Source: Aquirufa aurantiipilula (lineage in GTDB: Bacteria > Bacteroidota > Bacteroidia > Cytophagales > Spirosomataceae). Taken from it: a stretch of 64,000 bases of DNA. Under the pieces are notes generated by a model. The model ran no database searches, had not been told where the DNA came from, and worked only from the letters and a program-made list of their open reading frames with translations. This document shows, in pieces, positions 43,509 to 53,012 of the stretch. Both the position numbers and the translations under genes were made by a program. Each line of letters starts with the position of its first letter. Within the stretch, counting starts at the first letter, position 1. The stretch lies in contig NZ_JAANOG010000008.1 of assembly GCF_019923745.1 (NCBI RefSeq), forward strand, positions 101,130 to 165,129. Direction: 5' to 3'.

Positions 43509-44544
43509 GGCCAATGGCCCGATTATTTGGTTAACTAATTTACGTGTCATTGCGACTCTCGCAGTGATTTTGATACACTCAGCAGCTAATTTGCTGCTGA
43601 GTTTTCATCGTGTTCCTGATATTTTATGGTGGAATGCCAATGTCTATAATGGCTGCATGCGTTTTGCTGTGCCCATTTTTGTGATGCTAACGGGTGCTTT
43701 GGTTCTTGGGAAAGAAGAGCCTTATGGCGCATTTGTTTCCAAGTCTTTTCAACGAATCGTTGTGCCCTTCTTATTTTGGAATATCTTTTTTGTGTATTTC
43801 AATTGGGCCGTAAGATTAAGGGGAAAAGCTTTCCAATCGGTAGAAGAATTGATTCGCTGGATAGGACAGCAATATTTTACAGGTGGCTCTTACCATTTTT
43901 GGTATGTGTACATGGTTATTGGACTTTATTTATTCATTCCCATCATCAGTACTTGGATTCGACAGGCTTCTGAAAGGCAGATACAGTATTTTTTGGGAAT
44001 TTGGTTGTTGACTATACTGTTTAATAATTCCCATTTTCCAGTGCTTGATTCTCCTGTTCCATTGCCATATTTTACGGGATATTTGGGCTATTTAGTTTTG
44101 GGTTATTATTTGAGGCACCAAGAATTCAAAAATCTCAAGCAAATACGATTTTGGGCCATTGCTTTATTCCTTATCGGAACAGCATGGACATTGATAGGAA
44201 CATATCAATTATCACTGCGGGATGGTAAGTTTTATGGATTGCTGTATGCCAATTTTTCTCCTTCTGTGATGCTTTCTACAGCTGGATTATTCTTGCTTTG
44301 TAAGTATTATCCATTTGAGATTCGTGTCTTAATTCCTTTGAGAGAATGGATTAGCTCCCATAGTTATGGCATTTATTTAGTCCATATTTTGGTTTTATTT
44401 TATATCGCTAAAATTGGAATACACTATAAATTGGTTCATCCAAGTTTAGGTATTCCCGTGACAGCCTTCAGCTGCTTATTTATATCAGGAGCGATAGTCT
44501 GGCTATTAAGAAAAATCCCAGGTGGTGCCAAGGTTTCGGGTTAA
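43495..44544 (+). CDS. Membrane acyltransferase (acyltransferase 3 family)
   Basis: About 349 residues from ATG 43495; an earlier in-frame start at 43396 would lie deep inside the previous gene. It has about ten membrane segments and an N-terminal VIATLAVILIHSAANLLLSF containing the family His, then MLTGALVLGKEEPYGAF. Acyltransferase-3 proteins O-acetylate or O-acylate surface glycans using acyl-CoA. It overlaps the molybdenum subunit gene by 14 bases, so it is co-expressed; a functional link is not obvious. Its stop is adjacent to the convergent ABC ATPase gene. Confidence 0.85.
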   Translation: MQISKANGPIIWLTNLRVIATLAVILIHSAANLLLSFHRVPDILWWNANVYNGCMRFAVPIFVMLTGALVLGKEEPYGAFVSKSFQRIVVPFLFWNIFFVYFNWAVRLRGKAFQSVEELIRWIGQQYFTGGSYHFWYVYMVIGLYLFIPIISTWIRQASERQIQYFLGIWLLTILFNNSHFPVLDSPVPLPYFTGYLGYLVLGYYLRHQEFKNLKQIRFWAIALFLIGTAWTLIGTYQLSLRDGKFYGLLYANFSPSVMLSTAGLFLLCKYYPFEIRVLIPLREWISSHSYGIYLVHILVLFYIAKIGIHYKLVHPSLGIPVTAFSCLFISGAIVWLLRKIPGGAKVSG

Positions 44545-45225
44545 TTACATACGAATGATGGATCCGTCTTGCATTTCAATGATGCGTTGGGTGCGGGATG
44601 CAAATTCATTGTCGTGTGTAACAATTAACAAAGATTGACCATAGTTTTCTGCCAATTCTTTGAAAATATCAAATACGATTTCACTGTTTTTTTTGTCCAA
44701 ATTCCCTGTAGGCTCATCACCCATAATGATTAATGGGTCATTGATCAGCGCTCTAGCAATTGCCACGCGTTGTTTTTGTCCTCCAGATAATTGATTAGGC
44801 TTTTTTAGGGCCTCCTTCTCAATCCCTAAAATTTTCAATTTTTGATAGGCTCTTTCTTGGATTTCTTTGGGAGAATATTTGCCTAATTTTTGACCAGGCA
44901 GCATGACATTTTCAAGTACAGAAAATTCATTGAGCAAATAATGAAATTGAAATACAAAGCCAATCTTTTCATTTCGAACAATGGCTAATTCCCCTTCATC
45001 TTTTCCTTGCATAGATACGTCATCTATGATGAGATTACCCTCGTAATCGGTATCCATGGTGGAAAGAATGTACAATAAAGTAGATTTACCACATCCTGAT
45101 TTACCTATCACCGAGACGAATTCCCCTTTGTTCAGACTAAATGAAATATTCTTTAGCACCGGTATAGTCACCGGATCATGAAAGCTTTTACTAATACCCT
45201 GCGCTTCTAAAATGATTTGGCTCAT
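44545..45225 (-). CDS. ABC transporter ATP-binding protein (LolD/MacB/DevA type)
   Basis: A 226-residue ATPase: GKSGCGKSTLLYILSTMD (Walker A), QLSGGQKQRVAIARAL (signature) and PLIIMGDEPTGNLD (Walker B with canonical Glu). The LSGGQ region and LDKKN spacing are typical of the MacB/LolD/FtsE branch that powers mechanotransmission pumps without moving substrate through the membrane domain. It is the last gene after the adaptor and permease, 1 base after the permease stop. Confidence 0.93.
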   Translation of the reverse strand: MSQIILEAQGISKSFHDPVTIPVLKNISFSLNKGEFVSVIGKSGCGKSTLLYILSTMDTDYEGNLIIDDVSMQGKDEGELAIVRNEKIGFVFQFHYLLNEFSVLENVMLPGQKLGKYSPKEIQERAYQKLKILGIEKEALKKPNQLSGGQKQRVAIARALINDPLIIMGDEPTGNLDKKNSEIVFDIFKELAENYGQSLLIVTHDNEFASRTQRIIEMQDGSIIRM

Positions 45226-45226
45226 G

Positions 45227-46486
45227 CTACTTTCCTCTAATGATGATAACAGGGTCTATTTTACTAGCTTTCCTCGAAGGGAAATAGCCAGCTAGGTAAG
45301 TCGTAATGATAGCAAAAACAGTCCCAATCATATAGTATTTGGGATTGTAATTGATGGGATAGGTTTTAACGGTAGGCAGGGAATTGGTATTAAATGGAAT
45401 TTGATCAATGATAGCAGATAAACCAAATCCGCCTAGTAGGCCTAAAAATCCACCAAAAACGCCAATGCTTAAGGCTATTAAAATGAAAATACGATTCACA
45501 TCTTTTCCTGAAAATCCAATGGCTTTTAGGATAGCAATGGAATCCATTTTTTCATATATCATCATGTTCAGAATGTTGTAAATTCCAAAGCCAGCTACAA
45601 TCAGTAAAGTAACTCCTACAGCATAGGAAATCAAACTTCTGACAGAACTACCTGTTTCAAATTGGGAGTTGGCCGTTTGTATATCAATAGCCTGAATTTC
45701 ATATATCCTTTGATATTCTTTGGCCACATCAGGAGCCATGAGGATATCATTTAATTTGACTTGTAAGTCAGTAATGTAATTATTGGATTCTCCCAATAGT
45801 TTTTGGGTAGTGGAAATCGAAGCATAACTTTGTACATTATCAATATCTTGCAAACCCGATTGAAAAAAACCAACCACTTTTAAAGATAGACGTTCCCCTT
45901 TGCTGGAGGTGATTTGAACTACATCTCCCACTTGGGCTAACATTTTTTCGGCTGCCCCTTTGCCTAAAATAATGCTATTGGGAATGTTTTTAAGGTCCAT
46001 GAAATTACCTTCAGTCACGTAATCATTGAAGAAAAATAATTTATTTTCTGCTTCTGGATCGATGCCATTGATAACTCCCGTAATTTCAATTACCCCCACA
46101 TTGTAAAATACTTGAGCAGTTACTTTGGGTGCCACTCCAAGAACCCGTGAGTCCGACTTTAAATTTTTAATGATAGCGGCACTGTTTTGAATCTCAAGCC
46201 TTTCTGATTTAGGTTTGATAGACCGAATGAAATTGTACTGTTTGGTCTTTTTTGATTGTATGTCAATGGGTTGAAAATCAGAGGCTTTAATTTCCTTGTA
46301 CAGTCTCACATGAGGTGTTCGGTTCAGTATAAGTCCATCCAATAAGTCATTTAAGCCTGACATAAAGCTTAAAAGTGTAATGAACATGGTGATACTGAAA
46401 GTTACGCCAATGGCGGCCACCAAAGTTTGTCTCCAACGGGCTAAAAGAAGAGAAACGGCAATATTTTGAATCAGTTTAAAATTCAT
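45227..46486 (-). CDS. ABC transporter permease (MacB/FtsX-like)
   Basis: A 419-residue permease: one N-terminal membrane helix (about 20-43), a large periplasmic MacB_PCD domain (about 45-280, with SIILGKGAAEKMLAQVGD), then three C-terminal helices of the FtsX domain (GFGIYNILNMMIYEKMDSIAILKAIGFSGKD at the coupling region). It forms a tripartite exporter with the adaptor (4-base overlap upstream) and ATPase (1-base gap downstream). The TolC-like gene at 5042 could supply the outer membrane channel. Confidence 0.9.
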   Translation of the reverse strand: MNFKLIQNIAVSLLLARWRQTLVAAIGVTFSITMFITLLSFMSGLNDLLDGLILNRTPHVRLYKEIKASDFQPIDIQSKKTKQYNFIRSIKPKSERLEIQNSAAIIKNLKSDSRVLGVAPKVTAQVFYNVGVIEITGVINGIDPEAENKLFFFNDYVTEGNFMDLKNIPNSIILGKGAAEKMLAQVGDVVQITSSKGERLSLKVVGFFQSGLQDIDNVQSYASISTTQKLLGESNNYITDLQVKLNDILMAPDVAKEYQRIYEIQAIDIQTANSQFETGSSVRSLISYAVGVTLLIVAGFGIYNILNMMIYEKMDSIAILKAIGFSGKDVNRIFILIALSIGVFGGFLGLLGGFGLSAIIDQIPFNTNSLPTVKTYPINYNPKYYMIGTVFAIITTYLAGYFPSRKASKIDPVIIIRGK

Positions 46487-47562
46487 TTGCCAGGCATTTT
46501 GATCTCATCCTGAGTACTTAAACCCTGAATGATTTCCACTTTTTTGAAATCTTTTAAACCTGTTTTTACCACTAGGGTATCACCTGTGGCTTTAATAACC
46601 ATGCTGTCTTTAATCAGGTAATTTCTCGGAATTAATAAGGCTTTTTCTTTTTTGAACAGGATGATATTAGCTTCAAAAGTGACATTAGGAAACAAATTTG
46701 TTGGCTTTTGAGTGAAGTTAGCTTCGACTAAAAAAGTCTTGCTCCTTTCATTCATAATGGGGTAAATCTTGCTAACTGTAGCTTCAAAAACTTGTCCTTT
46801 ATAGGCATCCAGCGTTAATAATACCGGTAAACCTTTTTTTACTTTGAAAATATCATCTTCATCCACTTGCATCTCCAAGATGAATTGGGATGGATTACCT
46901 AGGATGGCTAAGGGGGTTTGAGGACTGACAATCTCGCCCTTCAGTTTTAATAAATCATATACGATACCATTGACTTGACTTCTCAAGGTATAATCAGCAC
47001 TTAATTGCTTAGAAATAGATAGATTTTTTTTGGATTGGTCGGCAGAGAATTGAATTTGACGCTTCAGGTCTTTCAGCTTTAAAATAGAGGACAAATAAGC
47101 TGTTTTAGAATTTTCGTAAGCTAATTCCCTTTGCTCCAATTCTACTTGAGTTCCAATTTGCTGTTTCCACAAGTTTCTTTGACGAAGCAATAAGGTAGAG
47201 TCGGTTCTCCATTTATTCTTCGCTAAATCAACAAATAACTGGGCATCATTGATTTTGCTTTGGTTCTTTGATGCATCAGCAAAATTCGCTGCTAAAGCGG
47301 CATTTTCTTGATTTAATTGCTGAGCTACATGGGAAATGGATAAGATGGGATCTCCAATTTTGACGCTGTCACCTTCCTGTACAAATATGCGCTCAACAAT
47401 ACCACTCACTGGCGCAAAGGCCTGATATTGATCTTGGCTTTTTAATAATCCAGAGGCATATACCGATTCGGAAATTGGCCCTTCACTCGGATGTGTAGTT
47501 TCGCTTTTATCCTTACAAGCAATAAGGCTAAGAATGAAAACTGATAGATATATCCATTTCAT
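46483..47562 (-). CDS. Periplasmic adaptor lipoprotein (HlyD/MacA/DevB-like)
   Basis: A 359-residue membrane fusion protein with a lipobox ending LIAC (Cys16). Order: lipoyl-like half-motif (SGIVERIFVQEGDSVKIGDP), a long alpha-helical hairpin (about 90-185), the second lipoyl half (YTLRSQVNGIVYDLLKLKGE) and beta-barrel (VDEDDIFKVKKGLPVLLTLD). It should link the permease to an outer membrane TolC-type channel. The gene order adaptor, permease, ATPase matches DevBCA-type exporters. Confidence 0.9.
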   Translation of the reverse strand: MKWIYLSVFILSLIACKDKSETTHPSEGPISESVYASGLLKSQDQYQAFAPVSGIVERIFVQEGDSVKIGDPILSISHVAQQLNQENAALAANFADASKNQSKINDAQLFVDLAKNKWRTDSTLLLRQRNLWKQQIGTQVELEQRELAYENSKTAYLSSILKLKDLKRQIQFSADQSKKNLSISKQLSADYTLRSQVNGIVYDLLKLKGEIVSPQTPLAILGNPSQFILEMQVDEDDIFKVKKGLPVLLTLDAYKGQVFEATVSKIYPIMNERSKTFLVEANFTQKPTNLFPNVTFEANIILFKKEKALLIPRNYLIKDSMVIKATGDTLVVKTGLKDFKKVEIIQGLSTQDEIKMPGK

Positions 47563-47612
47563 ACTACAATTTACAAAATAGTTTGGGGCAAATACATGAG
47601 ATTCATCATAAA

Positions 47613-47640
47613 AAAAGAGCTTAGATGACTAAGCTCTTTT
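47613..47640 (-). terminator. Terminator of the zinc alcohol dehydrogenase gene
   Basis: A 12-bp stem (AAAAGAGCTTAG and CTAAGCTCTTTT) with a 4-base loop, 13 bases after the stop at 47654. T-rich sequence follows on the minus strand; the other side is also T-rich, so it may work both ways. Confidence 0.82.
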
Positions 47641-47653
47641 CGTTTTTGGAAGA

Positions 47654-48697
47654 TTAAATCGTCCTCATATCAATCACAAATCGGTACTTGACGTCGGATT
47701 TGATAATTCGTTCATAAGCTTCATTGATTTGATTCATGGGAATCAATTCTATGTCGGACAATATATTATGCTCGGCGCAGTAATTCAACATTTCTTGTGT
47801 CTCGGCTATTCCTCCGATGTTAGAACCAATGATACTTCTTCTTTTGGAAATTAAGCTAGCCGCTGCAATACGGTGGTCTTCAGGAGGAATTCCAACAATC
47901 AGCATTTTACCCTCCAATTTTAATAAATGAAGAAATGCGTTCATGTCATGATGCGCAGCTACTGTGTTAAGTATAAAGTCAAAATGATTACTAAGTTTTT
48001 TCATTTGTTCTTTATCGGTAGATAAAACAAAATGATGAGCTCCTAGTCTTTTGGCATCGGCCTCTTTGGAAGGGGAGGTGCTTAGCATGGTTACCTCGGC
48101 ACCCATGGCAACGGCAAATTTTACGCCCATGTGACCAAGTCCTCCTAATCCTAAAACGGCTACTTTATGACCCTTACCAACCCCTGCAAATTTAAGCGGA
48201 GAATAGGTCGTGATTCCCGCACAAAGTAAAGGAGCCACTTGATCTAAATGATCAGTAAATGGAATATGTAAAGTGTATTTTTCATCGACTACAATGTTGG
48301 AAGAATAACCCCCGAAAGTCGGTGTTTTTCCATCTCTTTCAAATCCATTGTAGGTAGGAGTGAAATTGTTATCACAATATTGTTCTTGACCACCTTGACA
48401 AGATGGGCAAGTGCGGCAAGAGTCCACAAATACGCCCACACCAGCTGTTTGGCCCACTTTAAATTGAGTCACAGCCGAACCTACGGCTTTAACGATACCA
48501 ACAATTTCGTGGCCAGGGACAATCGGATAAACGGAAGGCCCCCATTCTGAGCGTGCCATATGTATATCGGAGTGACAAACACCACAATATAAAATGTCAA
48601 TAGAAACGTCGTGTGCGCCTAAATCTCTACGTTCAATTTGCATAGGAGCAATGGCTGAATCTTTATTGATTGCTCCGTAACTTTTTACTGGATTCAT
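47654..48697 (-). CDS. Zinc-dependent NAD(P) alcohol dehydrogenase (cinnamyl-ADH/YahK-like)
   Basis: A 347-residue medium-chain dehydrogenase: CGVCHSDIHMARSEWG and GHEIVG for the catalytic zinc, DSCRTCPSCQGGQEQYC for the structural zinc, and GLGGLGHMGVKFA for the NADP site. The group reduces a broad range of aldehydes to alcohols, mainly with NADPH. Single gene with a strong terminator downstream and about 180 bases upstream to the GH127 stop. Confidence 0.92.
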   Translation of the reverse strand: MNPVKSYGAINKDSAIAPMQIERRDLGAHDVSIDILYCGVCHSDIHMARSEWGPSVYPIVPGHEIVGIVKAVGSAVTQFKVGQTAGVGVFVDSCRTCPSCQGGQEQYCDNNFTPTYNGFERDGKTPTFGGYSSNIVVDEKYTLHIPFTDHLDQVAPLLCAGITTYSPLKFAGVGKGHKVAVLGLGGLGHMGVKFAVAMGAEVTMLSTSPSKEADAKRLGAHHFVLSTDKEQMKKLSNHFDFILNTVAAHHDMNAFLHLLKLEGKMLIVGIPPEDHRIAAASLISKRRSIIGSNIGGIAETQEMLNYCAEHNILSDIELIPMNQINEAYERIIKSDVKYRFVIDMRTI

Positions 48698-48881
48698 GGG
48701 AATGTATGTTTTAAAGGGGAATTTAGGTGTGTTTGTTTAACCTGCTTCGAGAATAAATGTTTTCATTCAGAAAATAAATGAAAGCTTTTGATAATCACGA
48801 CAACTTAAAGGTCCACAAAACTAGATGAAAAAAATAGCATGTTTATCCTGATTTTTTACATCATTTTAGGATAGTATCCTT

Positions 48882-50894
48882 CTATTTTACTACAGGAAAA
48901 GCCACAATTCTTAATCTTGTAAATCCAAAAGGTATTAAAGTGATTTTTTCTGATTTTTCTTCTGCTGGTCCAAGGTAATCCCCATTTCGTGTGGTTACGG
49001 GTTGGTGTGCTACCCCGGCATTGCTTTTCCAATCAGGTAGTTTTTTGCCTTCCAACACGATTTCCATTGGGGCGCTTGCTTGATTCCAAAGGAAATCCTT
49101 CGGGAATGACTTCGTGATTAGGGATGCATGTTCCGTGGGCTTTTCCACAAACTTTTTCAAAACCGCATAATTCCAATCGCTTTTGGGTAAAATTTCAAAA
49201 TACTCTCCTTCTTGCGGATGAACATTTTTTTGGAAGTCTTCTTGAATTTTAAGGGCAAAGATGAGTGCTCCGTATTCTACTGATCTGGAATTTTTACCCC
49301 AGTTTTGAGTTCGTATTTTAGCAGGAAATTGCAAGGTGATTTGATCTCCAGGATTCCATACACGATTGATTTTAGCTATTTTCCCTCCTTTTTCTCTTTG
49401 CAATTCCTGTCCATTAAGCCAAATTACTGCTTCTTCACACCAAGTTGGAATTCTAAATTCCAATGGGAATGATTGCTTTTTTTCGGGATTAATATTGAAC
49501 TGGATTTGATTCTCAAAGGGATAATTGGTCTTTTCTTCAATCTGAACTTTGATTCCTGAAGACAAGGTTGTTATCAGTTTATTGGGTCCATATACCAATG
49601 CCGCAAAACCACCTTCGGGAGTTTTGTACCAGAGGTGCGACATGTATTTTGGCCATGCTTGGTGCATGTTAGCTGTACAACAGGTATATCCACTATATGG
49701 GCCGTAGACATTGTTCATGCCCCTCCAGAAAGGTAAAGAAAAACTATAAACTCCTTTTTTTACTTCTACTTGATTGGCCATTCCAAAGTACTGTTTACCA
49801 TTGAAATCTTCTGTAATTTGGGCTGGTAAGGCATTGAATGTCATACGTTCTAGGGCATCCATGTATTCTGTATCACCCGTAATAGAAATGATTTGTTCCA
49901 GAGAAAACATTGTTTCCGTAGTCGCACATAATTCAGTTCCTTGTATGGGGTCGTTTCCATGCAAATCTTCATCTCCTGAAAACATACCATGTGGCAAGCC
50001 ATGCAAGGTCATTAAATCTCGAAAGCCCGTTTTTAAGGATTGTAAATAGTAAGGATCTTTTTTCGACTGAGAATAAATGGCTGGCAGTTTGATTCCCATA
50101 CCTACATTAACAGCATGGCGGTCCATCCAGCGCTGATCATTTTGTTGGTATGCAGCTTGAATAGCCCAATCTCTTTTCCCCAATAAATCAGTCCAATTGG
50201 TGGTTTGAGAATAGATTAAATCACCTAATTCCAATAAAAATGGATCTTTGGTTTGTCGGTATAGCCAATAAACCACCATGAGATTATCTCCACCTCTGGA
50301 CTGTGCCCATTCGGTGTATTTGACAAGGGGAGTATTTTTTAAATTCTTCCATTGGAATTGAAAATACTTCGTCATGAATGGAATAACACGTGGGTCCTGA
50401 CTGACTTGATAATACTGTTGCAATATTTTCAGCATGATCATACGCGGCCACCAATCCGCGGCTTGCTCACCAGTTTCGGCCATTTTGCCGGTTTCTTTCT
50501 CGTATTTACTGTAAGGACCAAAGAAGCCAGACGGACGCTGCTGAGACAAGGTCCAATTGACATAGTTCAATACTTTTTTAATCAAAACCGAATCACCACT
50601 CAAATAGGCTGCTGGTAAGGCACCATCCAACCAATAAGGTGTTTCTTCCCAATCATCGCCTTTGCCTCCTAACCAGCCATTATCTGTTTTAATCTTCTTG
50701 TGATTTTCATCCAAATGACCTGTGGAATTTTTAACCATGACATCCACTTGTTGTTTCAGCCATCCCGTCGGTTGAATTTGTCCCAAAGGAACCTCTTCAT
50801 AGGCCAAAGGACTAAGACGTGATTTCTGAGCCATTATGGAATTTGGAAATCCACTTAATGCCAGTAGACTAGCGAATAACAGGAAGGTTTTCAT
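48882..50894 (-). CDS. Exported GH127 beta-L-arabinofuranosidase-like enzyme
   Basis: A 670-residue protein with a Sec signal (MKTFLLFASLLALSGFPN, ending IMAQ). It has the (alpha/alpha)6-barrel of GH127 (formerly DUF1680): GTELCATTETMFSLEQI with catalytic-region Glu and Cys, and GYTCCTANMHQAWPK with the paired cysteines of the zinc site near residue 405. GH127 cleaves beta-L-arabinofuranosides from plant glycans. It starts 30 bases after the aldehyde dehydrogenase gene and may be read from the same transcript, although the function differs. Confidence 0.88.
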   Translation of the reverse strand: MKTFLLFASLLALSGFPNSIMAQKSRLSPLAYEEVPLGQIQPTGWLKQQVDVMVKNSTGHLDENHKKIKTDNGWLGGKGDDWEETPYWLDGALPAAYLSGDSVLIKKVLNYVNWTLSQQRPSGFFGPYSKYEKETGKMAETGEQAADWWPRMIMLKILQQYYQVSQDPRVIPFMTKYFQFQWKNLKNTPLVKYTEWAQSRGGDNLMVVYWLYRQTKDPFLLELGDLIYSQTTNWTDLLGKRDWAIQAAYQQNDQRWMDRHAVNVGMGIKLPAIYSQSKKDPYYLQSLKTGFRDLMTLHGLPHGMFSGDEDLHGNDPIQGTELCATTETMFSLEQIISITGDTEYMDALERMTFNALPAQITEDFNGKQYFGMANQVEVKKGVYSFSLPFWRGMNNVYGPYSGYTCCTANMHQAWPKYMSHLWYKTPEGGFAALVYGPNKLITTLSSGIKVQIEEKTNYPFENQIQFNINPEKKQSFPLEFRIPTWCEEAVIWLNGQELQREKGGKIAKINRVWNPGDQITLQFPAKIRTQNWGKNSRSVEYGALIFALKIQEDFQKNVHPQEGEYFEILPKSDWNYAVLKKFVEKPTEHASLITKSFPKDFLWNQASAPMEIVLEGKKLPDWKSNAGVAHQPVTTRNGDYLGPAEEKSEKITLIPFGFTRLRIVAFPVVK

Positions 50895-50924
50895 CGTTCA
50901 AAGGTTTTGTAGGTCAATGCCATA

Positions 50925-52292
50925 TTAGGGCTGTCGCAAATGATAACTTTTAGTCTTGGTAAATGCACGAATACCTTGGTGTGAAAGGGTTGCACCAAAG
51001 CCCGAATGTTTGCGGCCACTCCAAGGTAAAGCTGCACTTACTCGGTCGCAGCAATTCCAATATGCCGTTCCGGAATCCATTTGAGCTAAAATCTGATTAG
51101 CTCTACTTTCATTGGCACTGTAGACCGACGAGGTAAGTCCATAGGCTGTATCTTTCATCAGAGCTATCGCTTCTGCATCATCTTTTACTTTTTGTATACC
51201 AATTATAGGGCCAAATGATTCCTCTTTCATCACATCCATCTGGTGATTGACATTCACTAACACGGTTGGTTCAAAATAATAACCTGTGCCTGCCACGGCT
51301 TTCCCTCCTGTTAAAATGCTTGCTCCTAAATCGACAGCCTGCTTTACTTGTTGTTCCAGTACGGATATTTGTGCTTTTCTAGAAAGAGGCCCCAGATATA
51401 CGCCATCTTCCGTAGGTGCACCCATTTTCCAAGATTTCACTTCTTTGACAAATTCCGCCACGTAAGCATCATAGACTTTTTCATGTACATAAATCCGTTC
51501 TACCGAACAGCAACTTTGTCCATTATTATAAAAAGCACCATCGGCGGTTCCTGCAGCAATTCCAGCGATGTCTTGAACGTCATCGGTAACATACAATGGA
51601 TCTTTACCACCTAATTCGCATTGTACAGGGACCATTTTAGGGGCCACCTGCGTATATATTTTTTGGCCAGTTTGATACGAACCAGTGAAATAGTAACCGT
51701 TAAATGGCATATCTAATAAATGAGCACCTACCGAAGCGGCTCCAAGGGCGATTTGGAATACATTTTTAGGAACACCAGCTTGATGGAAATATTTCTCAAT
51801 CGATAAACCAGTTAAACTTGCATATTCAGAAGGTTTATACATCACGGCATTACCAGCTAATAGAGCTGGAACAAAAACATTGGTGCCTACCAAATAAGGG
51901 TAATTCCAAGCCGATATATTGCAAATAACACCTAATGGTTCATAAACTATTTTTTCTTGCATGCCTGAGCCATCAGACATAATCTCTTCTTTTAAATAAG
52001 TAGAAGCATGGTCACAAAGCCATTGTATTCTTCCTCTGGCACCATTAATTTCATTTCGCGACTGTTGCAAAGGTTTGCCCACTTCAGAACTTAAAATAGC
52101 GGCTAATTCTTCTCGATTTTCCTCTAAAAGGGCAGCAAATTTCATAAGAATTTCAATTCGTTCAGCTAATGGTTTAGCTGACCAGCCAATTTGACCTTGT
52201 TGCAAAAGGGATAACTTTTGCCCTAAAGTAGTTGCATTATCTTCTGTTAATTCTTGAATTACTTGCTCGGTGGCGGGGTTAATAACTTGCAT
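50925..52292 (-). CDS. NAD-dependent aldehyde dehydrogenase
   Basis: A 455-residue aldehyde dehydrogenase near succinate-semialdehyde / PuuC-type enzymes: NISAWNYPYLVGTNVFVPAL, catalytic Glu in VQCELGGKDP and catalytic Cys in YNNGQSCCSVERIYVHE, with EEESFGPI-like MKEESFGPIIGI later. In this operon it should oxidise the gamma-glutamylated aldehyde made by the iron alcohol dehydrogenase, for ethanolamine giving gamma-glutamylglycine. Starts 3 bases after the amidase stop. Confidence 0.92.
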   Translation of the reverse strand: MQVINPATEQVIQELTEDNATTLGQKLSLLQQGQIGWSAKPLAERIEILMKFAALLEENREELAAILSSEVGKPLQQSRNEINGARGRIQWLCDHASTYLKEEIMSDGSGMQEKIVYEPLGVICNISAWNYPYLVGTNVFVPALLAGNAVMYKPSEYASLTGLSIEKYFHQAGVPKNVFQIALGAASVGAHLLDMPFNGYYFTGSYQTGQKIYTQVAPKMVPVQCELGGKDPLYVTDDVQDIAGIAAGTADGAFYNNGQSCCSVERIYVHEKVYDAYVAEFVKEVKSWKMGAPTEDGVYLGPLSRKAQISVLEQQVKQAVDLGASILTGGKAVAGTGYYFEPTVLVNVNHQMDVMKEESFGPIIGIQKVKDDAEAIALMKDTAYGLTSSVYSANESRANQILAQMDSGTAYWNCCDRVSAALPWSGRKHSGFGATLSHQGIRAFTKTKSYHLRQP

Positions 52293-52295
52293 AAT

Positions 52296-53009
52296 TTATC
52301 TTGAATGTATATTCGAGGCTAAAAATGATTGTTTGATGTTTTCGGAAAAAGGATTTTGTTCTTTTTCTTCCATACGCTCGGGATGCCATTGCACACAGAG
52401 CATAAAAGCTTGATTTTCTTTATTTTGGTATTCCAAGGCCTCGGGGCTTTGGCTATCTGTTGACCAAGCTGAAATAAATAGATTCTCGCCTAGTTGTTTA
52501 GGATCTATAGCCTGATGATGGGCGGAATTAACTTCACCAGTGCTTTTCTGACTAATAGCAGCTAAAAGACTTCCTTCGCTTACTTGAATTTGGTGTTTTC
52601 TGTCGGTATTACCTGCTTTTTTATGAATCAAATTGGCAGTTTCTCCTAAGTCTTGAATGAGTTTTCCTCCTTCAACTACTTGTACTAATTGCATACCCCG
52701 ACAAATCCCCAACAAAGGTTTTTGATGGTTTTTGGCATGTAAATAGATGGAAGCTTCAAAATGATCTCTTTCCGTTTCGAATTCTTCTGGTTTATGTGGA
52801 TACTCGGGAGTACCATGGTATAGTGCGGTATCGATATCACAACCACCACTAAGGACAAATCCATCACAAGATTCAAAATCAGAAAGGGTACTAAAGTTAG
52901 CTTTCAGTTCTACTAGTTCCACCTTTCCTGCATGAACCTCTGGGTCAAACCACCTAAGGTAATTTTGGAAATTGGTTGCACTAAAACTGATGCCCAAGCG
53001 GATTTTCAT
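52296..53009 (-). CDS. Gamma-glutamyl hydrolase (PuuD-like class I glutamine amidotransferase)
   Basis: A 237-residue class I amidotransferase-type hydrolase: GFVLSGGCDIDTALY, nucleophile elbow LLGICRGMQLVQV and QWHPERM with catalytic His and Glu. Relatives (PuuD) release glutamate from gamma-glutamyl-GABA. Here it should recover glutamate after the carbon chain has been oxidised, giving glycine if ethanolamine is the substrate. Between the iron alcohol dehydrogenase and aldehyde dehydrogenase genes with 3-base gaps. Confidence 0.9.
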   Translation of the reverse strand: MKIRLGISFSATNFQNYLRWFDPEVHAGKVELVELKANFSTLSDFESCDGFVLSGGCDIDTALYHGTPEYPHKPEEFETERDHFEASIYLHAKNHQKPLLGICRGMQLVQVVEGGKLIQDLGETANLIHKKAGNTDRKHQIQVSEGSLLAAISQKSTGEVNSAHHQAIDPKQLGENLFISAWSTDSQSPEALEYQNKENQAFMLCVQWHPERMEEKEQNPFSENIKQSFLASNIHSR

Positions 53010-53012
53010 GGC

